Origin: Chitinophagaceae bacterium C216
GTDB taxonomy: Bacteria > Bacteroidota > Bacteroidia > Chitinophagales > Chitinophagaceae
Length of the DNA stretch: 64,000 bases
Reading direction: 5' to 3'
NCBI GenBank assembly: GCA_028485475.2
Contig: CP144143.1
Location: 1,116,001 to 1,180,000 of the forward strand
Shown: positions 53,397 to 62,880 of the stretch, piece after piece
How positions within the stretch are numbered: the stretch's first letter is position 1
Layout of the letters: the number at the start of each line of letters is the position of its first letter
The notes under the pieces: generated by a model
What the model was told of the DNA's origin: nothing
Databases searched by the model: none
What the model saw: only the letters and a program-made list of their open reading frames with translations
Program-made: the position numbers and the translations under genes

Positions 53397-55016
53397 TTAT
53401 AATACGATGTTCTGTATCAGCTTGCTTTTATAAGGATAATCGGTATTATAATTCAGTCCGCGACTTTCCTTACGGAAGATAGCTCCTTTCACAATCAGAT
53501 AGCCCACTGTAATCAGATTGCGTAGTTCCAGGATATTGGGTGAAAGTGTACTGGTTTTATACAATTGCTCTGTTTCTTCCCAGAGCAAATCGATTCTTTT
53601 GATGGCGCGTTCCAGTCTGATGTTGTTACGTACAATACCTACATAATCGCTCATTACTTGCTGCAACTCTTTAAGGCTTTGGGTAATAAGTATCAGCTCT
53701 TTAGGCGTGCTGGTCCCCATGGCATTCCACGCCGGTATGTTCAGCTTGCGAGTGGGGTGTTCCGAAAGTAGATTATTATCTACTTTATGCGATACATGTA
53801 GAAAACATCTGTGCGCAAATACCATAGCTTCGAGTAGGGAGTTGCTTGCTAAGCGGTTAGCACCGTGCAGTCCGGTGCTGCTGCATTCGCCCACGGCATA
53901 AAGGTTTTTGATGGAGGTCTGTCCCCACTCATCTACTTTAATACCTCCACAGCTATAATGCGCTGCAGGAGCCACAGGGATCATGTCCTTGCTTACGTCT
54001 ATACCGATACTCTTACATTTTTCATAAATATTGGGAAAGTGTTCGATGAATTTTTCTTGGTCCATGTGTCGACAATCCAGCCATACGTGCTCTGTTCCCT
54101 CAGTTTTCATTTCATTGTCGATGGCACGTGCTACGATGTCGCGAGGCGCCAAATCTTTTCTCTCATCATAGCGAGCCATGAAGGCTTCGCCTTTTTTATT
54201 ACGCAGAATACCACCGTCGCCGCGCACAGCTTCTGTAATTAAAAAAGCCTGCCCTCTCAGGCCGGGTTCGTATAGGGCTGTGGGATGGAACTGTATAAAT
54301 TCCATATTCTCGATACGTCCTTTGGCACGGTATACCATCGCTACGCCATCACCTGTAGCAATGGCAGGGTTGGTTGTGGTTCTATACACCTGACCGTTGC
54401 CTCCTGTTGCTAGGTAAGTGGTTTTGGCAAGGATGGTTTCTATGTCGTTTGTCTTTTGATTTAAAGCGTACACGCCGTAGCATTCAATATCCGGAGTGGC
54501 TTTGGTGACCAGATAGCCCAAGTGGTGTTGGGTAATAATGTCTACGACAAAGCAGTGATTGATGATTTCGATATTGCTCATGCCGGCTACTGCATTCAGC
54601 AGGGTGCGTTCCATCTCCCAGCCGGTAATATCTTTATGATGAATGATGCGCGATTCGCTGTGCCCACCTTCCTTACCCAATTTGTAATCGCCGCTTTCTT
54701 CCTTGTCAAAATTAGCGCCTAGGTCTATTAATTCCTGTATGCGTTCGGGACCGTCTTTTACAACAATTTCCACAACCTTCTCATTACACAGCCCATCGCC
54801 TGCAATCAGGGTATCTTCTATGTGTTTTTCAAAACTATCATTCTGCCAGTCTCGCACTACAGCCACCCCGCCCTGTGCATACTTAGTGTTCGTTTCTTCG
54901 GCATCGGCCTTAGTAAGTATCAGGACTTTTTTATCGGGGTATCGGGATGCCATTTTATAGGCATATGTAAGGCCGGCTATACCTGTGCCTATTACTAAAA
55001 AATCTACCTGTTGCAT
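53397..55016 (-). CDS. nadB: L-aspartate oxidase
   Basis: About 539 residues from the ATG at 55016. FAD-binding start VDFLVIGTGIAGLTYAYKMA, succinate-dehydrogenase-like flavoprotein domain with ATGGNGQVYRTTTNPAIATG, the active-site region PAAHYSCGGI and a helical C-terminus. It oxidises aspartate to iminoaspartate for quinolinate and NAD synthesis. No nadA or nadC lies next to it. The next minus-strand gene downstream is the acyltransferase, 47 bases away. Confidence 0.95.
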   Translation of the reverse strand: MQQVDFLVIGTGIAGLTYAYKMASRYPDKKVLILTKADAEETNTKYAQGGVAVVRDWQNDSFEKHIEDTLIAGDGLCNEKVVEIVVKDGPERIQELIDLGANFDKEESGDYKLGKEGGHSESRIIHHKDITGWEMERTLLNAVAGMSNIEIINHCFVVDIITQHHLGYLVTKATPDIECYGVYALNQKTNDIETILAKTTYLATGGNGQVYRTTTNPAIATGDGVAMVYRAKGRIENMEFIQFHPTALYEPGLRGQAFLITEAVRGDGGILRNKKGEAFMARYDERKDLAPRDIVARAIDNEMKTEGTEHVWLDCRHMDQEKFIEHFPNIYEKCKSIGIDVSKDMIPVAPAAHYSCGGIKVDEWGQTSIKNLYAVGECSSTGLHGANRLASNSLLEAMVFAHRCFLHVSHKVDNNLLSEHPTRKLNIPAWNAMGTSTPKELILITQSLKELQQVMSDYVGIVRNNIRLERAIKRIDLLWEETEQLYKTSTLSPNILELRNLITVGYLIVKGAIFRKESRGLNYNTDYPYKSKLIQNIVL

Positions 55017-55182
55017 GTACAAGCATTAAGTTTATAATCCGAAACAGAGGCCTGAAGCGTTACAGGCTACATGCTCCTTTTCTATTGATATACTGCTTCA
55101 AACGTACATAAAATTTTTCATACATAAGGAATTTTGCTAATAACGCATCAGTCAAAAACTATTAGCGGTTCCTCTCATTAAA

Positions 55183-56583
55183 TTACGCAAAAAACAGATA
55201 GCTTATAGCAATAGCAGTGATAACACCAGCCAGGTCGGCCAGCAACATAGCGCCCACAGTATAGCGTGTATTTTTGATACCTACAGCACCAAAATATACA
55301 GCAATAATATAGAAAGTAGTGTCGGCAGAGCCTCTGAATACCGATGCCAGATTGCCTGTAAAAGAGTCGGCTCCATGGGTTTTGAGCGTATCAATCATCA
55401 TCGCCCTGGCGCCGCTACCGCTAAACGGCTTGAGAATAGCCGTTGGCAGCGCATCTACAATGCGGGCATCTCCTCCAAGGAAAGTAAATCCGGCCTTGAT
55501 TCCATCCATGATGAAATCAAAGGCTCCACTGTTGCGTAATAGACTAATTGCAACTAGCAGTCCTACTAAATAAGGGATGATTTTGATTGCGGTTTCAAAT
55601 CCTCCCTTCGCACCATCAACAAAAGCATCGAAAATGGGGGCTTTCTTATAAAGGGCTCCGGCAATAATGAGTAGAAAAATTAGCAGAATAAGCCCGTTAC
55701 TGAGACTGCTGGAGAATAGTTGTACACCTTTTATATCCAAAGTTCTTACGTATAAAATCAACCCTACAAAAAGGGCAGTAATACCCATTACCCATCCTAT
55801 TATAACAGGCTGAAATACTTTGATACCTTGCTTAAACGAAACCACAGTAAGTGCAGTTATAGTAGCCACAAAAGTGGCAATCATACAAGGAATAAAGATT
55901 TCTGTAGGGAACTGCGACTTCAATGCTACACGGTCTGCGATGATGGTAGTAGGAATCAGGGTCAGTCCTGATGCATGTAAACAAAGAAACATGATTTGAG
56001 CATTGGTAGCTCGGTCTTTGTTAGGATTTAACTGCTGCAGACTTTCCATCGATTTAATACCAAAAGGAGTGGCAGCGTTGTCGAGACCTAGCAGATTAGC
56101 CGAGAAATTCATTACCATATGCCCCATGGCGGGGTGATCTTTAGGTACATCGGGAAATATTTTTGAAAAAAAAGGTCCTATAATTCTCGACAGAAATCGT
56201 ATACCCCCAGCCTGTTCGGCTATATTCATAAAACCCAGAAATAGGGCCATAATACCAATAAGATTGATGCAGAGGTTGACTGCATCCTTGGTAGTTTCAA
56301 AAACACCATTGGTAGCTTGCAAATCAAATGCTTTGTAGCGTCCGTCTTCAGTAGCTACAATATTATGTCCATCCCATTTAACAATCTGACCGTTTGCGAT
56401 TTGGTCATGTATATGTTGAGGTAATTGCGAAGGGTCAATATCTTTCACATAAGTTGTATCGCCACTTTTTCCCGTGACCATGTGCGTAAAAATCTGCTTC
56501 TGATCGGGTTGGAAGACATAACGTCCTAAGGCTACAGTCAGCGCTATGATAATAAAAGCGCTCCATATTCTGCTTAATACCAT
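55183..56583 (-). CDS. SpmA-SpmB fusion nucleoside-recognition membrane protein
   Basis: About 466 residues from the ATG at 56583. Two Gate/nucleoside-recognition domains are fused: the first (about 110-270) has AEQAGGIRFLSRIIGPFFSK and LLGLDNAATPFGIKSM, and the second (about 320-466) has GGFETAIKIIPYLVGLLVAI and FRGSADTTFYIIAVYFGAVG. Many membrane helices. In Bacillus, SpmA and SpmB are separate proteins that affect spore water content; the Bacteroidota fusion has an unknown transport role. Confidence 0.9.
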   Translation of the reverse strand: MVLSRIWSAFIIIALTVALGRYVFQPDQKQIFTHMVTGKSGDTTYVKDIDPSQLPQHIHDQIANGQIVKWDGHNIVATEDGRYKAFDLQATNGVFETTKDAVNLCINLIGIMALFLGFMNIAEQAGGIRFLSRIIGPFFSKIFPDVPKDHPAMGHMVMNFSANLLGLDNAATPFGIKSMESLQQLNPNKDRATNAQIMFLCLHASGLTLIPTTIIADRVALKSQFPTEIFIPCMIATFVATITALTVVSFKQGIKVFQPVIIGWVMGITALFVGLILYVRTLDIKGVQLFSSSLSNGLILLIFLLIIAGALYKKAPIFDAFVDGAKGGFETAIKIIPYLVGLLVAISLLRNSGAFDFIMDGIKAGFTFLGGDARIVDALPTAILKPFSGSGARAMMIDTLKTHGADSFTGNLASVFRGSADTTFYIIAVYFGAVGIKNTRYTVGAMLLADLAGVITAIAISYLFFA

Positions 56584-56707
56584 AAGCAGTAAAAATAACA
56601 AAACTGCAGGTACAAAAATAACTTTTGTGAGGGGAGATGCCTATTAATAGAAAAATGACCGAAAAACAAACTGTGTGTCGTTGAACTGGCTGCTATCTCC
56701 GAATAGG

Positions 56708-56739
56708 TTGTGATATCAATGTTAGAAATCGTACCTTTG
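56708..56739 (+). promoter_or_regulatory. Promoter of ychF
   Basis: TTG at 56708-56710, a 21-base spacer, then TACCTTTG at 56732-56739, an exact -7 match, 37 bases before the ATG. Confidence 0.72.
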
Positions 56740-56776
56740 CGAACTTTATTTAAAAACTAAAAATCGTACATAAATA

Positions 56777-57874
56777 ATGGCATTACAGGCAGGTATAGTA
56801 GGATTGCCCAATGTTGGGAAATCAACTTTGTTTAATGCAGTGAGCAATAGCGCCAAAGCTCAGGCTAGTAACTATAGGTTCTGTACTATTGAACCTAATG
56901 TAGGGTTGGTAGATGTACCGGATGAGAGACTGGATAAACTGGCCGAGCTGGTACAACCATTGCGTACCGTGCCTACACAAATCGAAATCGTAGATATTGC
57001 CGGACTGGTAAGAGGTGCCAGTAAGGGGGAAGGTTTGGGAAATAAATTTCTAGCTAATATTCGAGAGGTAGATGCCATTATTCACGTGATTCGTTGTTTT
57101 GAGGATGAAAATATCCTACGTGAGGAAGGGCCTATCAATCCGATTGGAGATAAGGAAATTATTGATACAGAGCTGCAGTTAAAGGATCTGGAAAGCGTAG
57201 AAAAGCAAATTCAAAAGAAGGAGAAGCAGGCAAAAAGTGATCCTAAAGTTAGAGATGAGGTAGCTGTACTACAACGTTGTAAAGCCCACCTGGAGCAGGG
57301 AAAGAGCATTCGCTCATTAGATCTGAGCAAAGAGGAAAAAGCCGTAATTGCCGATTTATTCCTGCTTACTGAAAAACCGGTGCTTTATGTAGCTAATGTG
57401 GATGAGCCTTCTATGCATACAGGTAACAAATTCTCTGAGGCGCTTAAAAAGGTGGCCGATGATGAAGGTGCGGAAATGATTGTGATGAATAATTCCATTG
57501 AAGCACAGATTGCCGAAATGGAAGATGCAGATGATAAGGCGATGTTTATGGAAGAGTATCAGATGAAAGAACCCGCACTGAACCGCTTGATTCGCTCTAC
57601 TTACAAACTGTTAGGACTGAAGACCTATTTTACAGCCGGTGTGCAAGAAGTGCGAGCCTGGACCTTTCACAATGGTTGGAAAGCGCCTCAATGTGCCGGT
57701 GTTATACACTCAGACTTTGAAAAAGGATTTATCAAAGCTGAAGTAATATCTTACGAAGATTTTATGCAGTATAAGAGCGAAGCGGCTTGTAGAGAAGCAG
57801 GAAAACTGAGGATAGAAGGCAAAGAGTATATAGTGCAGGACGGAGATATTATGCACTTTAGATTTAATGTATGA
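56777..57874 (+). CDS. ychF: Redox-regulated ATPase/GTPase YchF
   Basis: A 365-residue Obg-family P-loop protein. G1 is GIVGLPNVGKST, G3 is VDIAGLVRGASKGEGLGNKF, and the NVDEP segment replaces NKxD, which explains the ATP preference of this family. A helical domain and a C-terminal TGS domain (TFHNGWKAPQCAGVIHSDFE, VQDGDIMHFRFNV) follow. It binds the ribosome and links to oxidative stress. It is convergent with the LuxE-like gene, 10 bases between stops. Confidence 0.95.
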   Translation: MALQAGIVGLPNVGKSTLFNAVSNSAKAQASNYRFCTIEPNVGLVDVPDERLDKLAELVQPLRTVPTQIEIVDIAGLVRGASKGEGLGNKFLANIREVDAIIHVIRCFEDENILREEGPINPIGDKEIIDTELQLKDLESVEKQIQKKEKQAKSDPKVRDEVAVLQRCKAHLEQGKSIRSLDLSKEEKAVIADLFLLTEKPVLYVANVDEPSMHTGNKFSEALKKVADDEGAEMIVMNNSIEAQIAEMEDADDKAMFMEEYQMKEPALNRLIRSTYKLLGLKTYFTAGVQEVRAWTFHNGWKAPQCAGVIHSDFEKGFIKAEVISYEDFMQYKSEAACREAGKLRIEGKEYIVQDGDIMHFRFNV

Positions 57875-57884
57875 TATCTCGATC

Positions 57885-58874
57885 TTATAAAGTCAGAAGA
57901 CTGCATCCACGTAGATCACTATGATCCCTACGGCCGGTAATTTCAAACGAACCGTCTTCATATAAAACGCCCAAATCGTCTGTAGCAATAAAACTACAGG
58001 AGTAGATATTGGCCAGATCGATGATATTAATCACGCCGCGTGCTTTTCCGTTAATGGATTGTTTGATCGTTAGTGGATCATCTTCATCTCTTATCAGTAT
58101 GCGCATCCATGGTGGTGATTTAAAAATACCATTACCTTTAGAATACGCTTGAGACAGGAGCTCGGTCATACCATATTCTGAGTGAATAGGCTGAGGGCCA
58201 AAAGCTTTTTGTAAGTAGTCATGTACCTCGTTTCTAATCAGCTCCTTTCTACGACCTTTCATGCCGCCCGTTTCCATAATGGTAGTATATTTCAGGGGCA
58301 TAGGGAATTGCTCCGCAAAATCCAATAAGGCAAAGGTAACGCCAATAAGCAAGGTGCATTGTTTATCTGCTTCGAGTTGCCGTATTACGGACGCCAATTG
58401 TCCAAAATCATATAAATAAAATCCACTTTTCGGATGGTTGCTTTTTTCTATCAGCTGCTGCACCATATAAACCAGCGACGAATGGCTGCGTTCCAGATAA
58501 GAAGGTAGCAAGCCTAGAATGCACCAATCTTTCACATCACCGTAAAATTGCCGAAATCCGTTTAAAAAGCTTCTTTCATAAATGCTTTTATCTTTTATGA
58601 AATGTTTACTATTGGTGGTTTCGGTAGTGCCACTGCTTTCGAATACTACTTCTGCATCAAACTGTGTGGTTATTACTCGCTGCGTTTTGAAAAAGCGAAT
58701 AGGTAAAAAAGGAATGGCATCAGCTGTATGGATATTGGCAACATTTTTACCCAGCGCATCTACATAAGCACGATAGATCTGATTGTTTTCATATTGAAAT
58801 CTGAATACCTCCAATACCACTTCGTCAAAAGGGCCATCAAAAACCTTTTCTTCCAGATTTTTATGATTGTACAT
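57885..58874 (-). CDS. LuxE-type acyl-protein synthetase family protein
   Basis: A 329-residue protein of the ANL/LuxE acyl-protein synthetase group. It has EVVFESSGTTETTNSKH (the ATP-binding SSGTT loop), TTIMETGGMKGRRKEL and HSEYGMTELLSQAYS, then a short C-terminal part (LDLG-like TDDLGVL and RRDHSDLRG). It should activate an acid with ATP; in Bacteroidota such genes are often near polysaccharide or aryl-lipid loci. The substrate is unknown. It is divergent from the UbiA-like gene with 40 bases between starts. Confidence 0.87.
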   Translation of the reverse strand: MYNHKNLEEKVFDGPFDEVVLEVFRFQYENNQIYRAYVDALGKNVANIHTADAIPFLPIRFFKTQRVITTQFDAEVVFESSGTTETTNSKHFIKDKSIYERSFLNGFRQFYGDVKDWCILGLLPSYLERSHSSLVYMVQQLIEKSNHPKSGFYLYDFGQLASVIRQLEADKQCTLLIGVTFALLDFAEQFPMPLKYTTIMETGGMKGRRKELIRNEVHDYLQKAFGPQPIHSEYGMTELLSQAYSKGNGIFKSPPWMRILIRDEDDPLTIKQSINGKARGVINIIDLANIYSCSFIATDDLGVLYEDGSFEITGRRDHSDLRGCSLLTL

Positions 58875-58914
58875 CAGATTTAAATAATTTTGACCAGCAA
58901 AAATACTCTAATAA

Positions 58915-59793
58915 TTGTCGTCTCCCTATAAGAACAGCATTTTTGATTTTATTATATTCAGCAATATATTCATAGCCTTATGTGCTGTGGTGATGACAGC
59001 ATATACTATGCATTTATTCACAGATGAGTTCCCGCCGTTGTCTTTTATAGGCTTTATCTTTTTTTCTACATTAGCGAGTTATAGTATTCACTGGTATTTG
59101 ACCGATGAAACTGTTGAAGTAACGGATGCGCGTACATCATGGCTGGCAAAATATAAAAATGTACATGCATTGTTTTTTATAATTAGTGCAGTGGGATGTA
59201 TTTATTTTTTGATGAAGGAGTTGAGTTACATCAAATGGATCCTACCGGCAGTAGTCCTCACTCTCATTTATACTGCACCGAAATTTCCTTTTCGTCCTTT
59301 TACTTCTTTGAAAAAATTTATTTTAGCCAAAACCGCTTTGTTGGCATTGATGTGGACCTATGTAACCTCAGCACTGCCGCTTCTTATCACAGAGAGGGAG
59401 TGGCAAACAGTTCATACTTTGTTTTTTCTCAATCGTTTTACATTGATTTTTCCAATATGCATTTTGTTTGATATCAGAGATAAAGAATTTGATAAATCTA
59501 TTGGCATTAAGAGTTTGGTTACGTTACTACCTTTTTCTAAACTGAAAATTATTTTTGATATCATTATCATACTTAATATCATTTTATCAATAGTGCTTTC
59601 TTATTATTATCTGGAAGGAACTGTGGATAATTTTATTTTATTGATTCCTACATTCTTAACTTACGTATTGTATCATCGTGCCATAAAAACTAAGAATGAT
59701 TACTTATTTTATTTTACCTTAGACGGGTTAATGGCGTTCTCGCCAATATTGTATTTTCTTAAAATAATGATGAGAAGTGCAATATTAAGTTAG
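58915..59793 (+). CDS. UbiA-like membrane protein
   Basis: About 292 residues with eight or so hydrophobic helices. One polar motif, LFDIRDKEFDKSIGIKSL, matches the second Asp-rich motif of UbiA prenyltransferases; the first, expected near residue 60-75, is degenerate here (SIHWYLTDETVEVTD). The start is a TTG at 58915; an ATG at 58993 would cut the first helix. Bacteroidota have such proteins of unknown substrate. The following 90-residue gene starts 17 bases later. Confidence 0.75.
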   Translation: MSSPYKNSIFDFIIFSNIFIALCAVVMTAYTMHLFTDEFPPLSFIGFIFFSTLASYSIHWYLTDETVEVTDARTSWLAKYKNVHALFFIISAVGCIYFLMKELSYIKWILPAVVLTLIYTAPKFPFRPFTSLKKFILAKTALLALMWTYVTSALPLLITEREWQTVHTLFFLNRFTLIFPICILFDIRDKEFDKSIGIKSLVTLLPFSKLKIIFDIIIILNIILSIVLSYYYLEGTVDNFILLIPTFLTYVLYHRAIKTKNDYLFYFTLDGLMAFSPILYFLKIMMRSAILS

Positions 59794-59810
59794 GTTAAAA
59801 AGGAGGGAAA

Positions 59811-60083
59811 ATGAACACTTCGTTTGTCAAAGTAATACATTTTACCAGATTAGTAAAGATACAAGGCAGATTAAGAGAGTTTAACTACAAGAAAAACAAT
59901 AATGCTGGAGAGTATGTATTTGATGTAGATACGGCTGATGAAAGAGGGAATCGTCTTTTTTTCAGACTGAGTAAGGAAGATAACGAATGGTCATTAACCG
60001 CCAATCAACCACTTCCTGAATGGATCGGACAACATAAGGAACAACTGGTAGCAGAACTGGAAGCCGGTTTACAAGAAAACTAA
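59811..60083 (+). CDS. Small conserved hypothetical protein
   Basis: A 90-residue soluble protein starting MNTSFVKVIHFTRLVKIQGR, with beta-rich middle YVFDVDTADERGNRLFFRLS and a helical end. I do not know a function. It follows the UbiA-like gene by 17 bases. AAGGAGGG lies 4 bases before the ATG, a strong Shine-Dalgarno sequence that few genes in this window have. Confidence 0.78.
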   Translation: MNTSFVKVIHFTRLVKIQGRLREFNYKKNNNAGEYVFDVDTADERGNRLFFRLSKEDNEWSLTANQPLPEWIGQHKEQLVAELEAGLQEN

Positions 60084-60268
60084 TTTAACAAAGCCCTTTA
60101 CCGAAAACTAAGTAGACACTATTTCTTTATTCTCAAAAGGAAATAGTAACATCCATTTTATTACTATACGTTTCATGCTGTACTTTTTATTAGGAATAAT
60201 GAGTAAGTTTGAAGCAGTGGTAACGATATTACCATAATGATTATTCGTTATTTCTAAACCTCATTAAT

Positions 60269-61897
60269 GTGTTTGTAATAACTGGAAATTTGGTTGATAT
60301 AGATCAACGGAAAATATATCCGGCCAAAGTACAGGTTGAAAACGGCAGGATTAGTGCCATTGTTCCCCTTACTGCTTCTGAGCCCCATGCTCCGTTTTTA
60401 CTTCCGGGTTTTGTGGACAGTCATGTACATATCGAAAGCAGCATGCTCATTCCCTCCGAGTTTGCGCGATTGGCAGTGGTACATGGTACAGTGGCTACTG
60501 TAAGCGACCCTCATGAAATAGCCAATGTATGCGGAATGCAGGGAGTGGAGTTCATGATTGAAAATGGCAAGACAGTTCCTTTTAAATTCAACTTTGGTGC
60601 CCCTAGCTGTGTGCCGGCTACTACCTTTGAAACCGCAGGTGCCGTATTGGGAGTAAATGAAGTAAAAGCACTACTTCAGAAAGAAGAAATAAGATACTTG
60701 AGTGAAATGATGAATTTTCCGGGCGTGCTGAATGGAGATGCCGAAGTGATGCACAAAATAAAAGCTGCTCAAGACTTGGGAAAGCCCATCGATGGTCATG
60801 CACCGGGATTAAGAGGTGAGGCGGCTCAGAAGTATATCAGCGCCGGTATCAGTACCGATCATGAATGCTTTACTGCTGAAGAAGCCCTGGATAAGCTATC
60901 TGCAGGAATGAAGATTGTGATACGGGAAGGTAGCGCCGCTAAGAATTTTGAAGCACTGATCGATCTGCTACATGAATACCCCGACAAAATCATGTTTTGC
61001 AGCGATGATAAACATCCGGATAGTCTTGCTGAAGGGCATATCAATCAGCTTTGTGCACGGGCAGTAGCGAAAGGTATTGATGTATTTCATGTCTTACAGG
61101 CAGCTTGTGTCAATCCCGTTCGCCATTACCACCTCGATGTGGGGTTGTTAAAGGAAGGAGATCCGGCTGATTTTGTTTTGATTAAAGACCTTACAAGTTT
61201 TGAAGTACTTCAAACGTATATCAACGGAGAGCTGGTGGCAAATAATGGTGAAACATTGATTACATCTCCTCAGGCCACCAGTCTTAATAATTTTAATTGT
61301 TCCTTTAAAGCTCCCGAAGATTTTGCTATCCCTTTGTCCGACTCGCAGAAAATTCACGTAATTGAGGCATTGGATGGACAATTAATTACGCATCGTATAG
61401 AGGAAACTCCTAAAATACAGGACGGCAATGCAGTGAGCGATATAGATCGTGATATTCTCAAAATTGCTGTGGTGAACCGTTATGCTGAGGCTCCGGTGGC
61501 TAGAGCGTTTATTAAAAGTTTTGGTTTAAAAAACGGTGCTATTGCTTCGTCAGTGGCGCATGACAGCCATAATATTGTTGCGGTAGGTACCGACGATGCA
61601 AGCATCTGTCGTGCAGTAAATCTTATTATACAGTATAAAGGAGGTGTCAGCGCTGTAACTTCTGGTGCAAAAGTGCAGGAAATGATATTACCTCTTCCGG
61701 TGGCCGGATTGATGAGTTTGGACGATGGCTACAAGGTGGCCCAAGCTTATACGGCTATTGATGCCATGGCCAAGGAAATGGGGAGTACCTTAAGCGCTCC
61801 CTTTATGACGCTTTCTTTTATGGCCTTGCTGGTAATTCCAGAGCTCAAACTAAGCGATAAAGGGCTATTTGACGGAGTAAAATTCGCCTTTATTTAG
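60269..61897 (+). CDS. ade: Adenine deaminase
   Basis: A 542-residue amidohydrolase that turns adenine into hypoxanthine. It starts with GTG at 60269 (the overlapping ATG is out of frame and stops at once). The metal-binding [41 protein letters not shown] and [10 protein letters not shown] segments identify it. The C-terminal part has [15 protein letters not shown]. Length is standard for AdeC. Confidence 0.94.
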   Translation: MFVITGNLVDIDQRKIYPAKVQVENGRISAIVPLTASEPHAPFLLPGFVDSHVHIESSMLIPSEFARLAVVHGTVATVSDPHEIANVCGMQGVEFMIENGKTVPFKFNFGAPSCVPATTFETAGAVLGVNEVKALLQKEEIRYLSEMMNFPGVLNGDAEVMHKIKAAQDLGKPIDGHAPGLRGEAAQKYISAGISTDHECFTAEEALDKLSAGMKIVIREGSAAKNFEALIDLLHEYPDKIMFCSDDKHPDSLAEGHINQLCARAVAKGIDVFHVLQAACVNPVRHYHLDVGLLKEGDPADFVLIKDLTSFEVLQTYINGELVANNGETLITSPQATSLNNFNCSFKAPEDFAIPLSDSQKIHVIEALDGQLITHRIEETPKIQDGNAVSDIDRDILKIAVVNRYAEAPVARAFIKSFGLKNGAIASSVAHDSHNIVAVGTDDASICRAVNLIIQYKGGVSAVTSGAKVQEMILPLPVAGLMSLDDGYKVAQAYTAIDAMAKEMGSTLSAPFMTLSFMALLVIPELKLSDKGLFDGVKFAFI

Positions 61898-61994
61898 TCG
61901 GTTGCTATGAGGAAATTGAAAAAATCACCGTCTTTTCACCGCCATTAGTATGTCGTTCACCGATATATTAAGTTTATACACAATAAATGTGTTG

Positions 61995-62021
61995 TAGCAA
62001 CAGCAATACGTTGCTATTTTT
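61995..62021 (+). terminator. Hairpin with T-run upstream of the LiaF-like gene
   Basis: TAGCAAC and GTTGCTA form a 7-bp stem with an 8-nt loop, followed by five T residues. It is 97 bases after the ade stop but only 18 bases before the next ATG, so it may be an attenuator as well as the ade terminator. Confidence 0.6.
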
Positions 62022-62038
62022 ACCTAAAATTTATAAAA

Positions 62039-62821
62039 ATGAGCGAGAATACATACCGTACTGAAATATATAATAATAATGAGCCGATAGGTCAGCCCCC
62101 TGCTCCGGAATTTCGTCCCAGAAGATCAAAGGGCCGTATATGGATTGGCGGTTTTTTGGTAGCCCTTGGTATGATTTTATTATTGAATATGATGGGGGTG
62201 CGCATACCCGATTTCATACTCTCCTGGCAGATGTTTCTCATAGCGTTGGGAGCTTTTGTAGGGGCACGTAGAAATTTTGAGGGAGCTGCATGGTTGGTGC
62301 TTACCATGATTGGCGTACTTTTTCTTGTAGATGAATATTTTGTCTTCGGCAGATTGCAGAAGTTTATTTTACCCATAGTACTTATAGGTGCCGGGCTATT
62401 CTTTATTTTTCGCCCTAGAGGCAACAAGGAATATTTTATATTGGATGAAAACGGAAATCCTGTACCTGGACTGAGCGGTCAGGACTTTCTGGACATTACC
62501 TCCGTTTTTGGTGGTACTAAGAAGAAAATTTTTTCCAAGACCTTTCAGGGCGGAGATATGACTAATATTTTCGGGGGTAGTGAAATCGATCTTTCTCAGG
62601 CCGATCTTCAAGGAATTGCCGTGCTAGATGTGACCGTATTCTTTGGTGGCGCCACGTTGATCATTCCCTCGCACTGGAATGTAATATCGGAAGCCGTAGC
62701 CGTAATGGGAGAGGTGAAGGATAAACGCAAGCGCCTAGCACCTGCACCTTCTGAGAATAGTAAAACATTGATTATAAAAGGCACCGTAATTTTTGGTGGA
62801 GTTGATATCAAAAGTTTTTAA
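62039..62821 (+). CDS. LiaF-like membrane protein
   Basis: A 260-residue protein. After a polar N-terminus come four hydrophobic segments (about residues 32-125: IWIGGFLVALGMILLLNMMG and others), then a C-terminal beta-helix-like domain with three FGG repeats (SVFGGTKKK, NIFGGSEID, VFFGGATLII), the mark of the LiaF/DUF2154 family. It probably senses envelope conditions and controls the histidine kinase encoded 59 bases downstream. Confidence 0.88.
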   Translation: MSENTYRTEIYNNNEPIGQPPAPEFRPRRSKGRIWIGGFLVALGMILLLNMMGVRIPDFILSWQMFLIALGAFVGARRNFEGAAWLVLTMIGVLFLVDEYFVFGRLQKFILPIVLIGAGLFFIFRPRGNKEYFILDENGNPVPGLSGQDFLDITSVFGGTKKKIFSKTFQGGDMTNIFGGSEIDLSQADLQGIAVLDVTVFFGGATLIIPSHWNVISEAVAVMGEVKDKRKRLAPAPSENSKTLIIKGTVIFGGVDIKSF

Positions 62822-62880
62822 ACAATATTGCAGCCTGATGCAGCTATTATTAGGTTATTAATTACTTATCCGGATAATTA

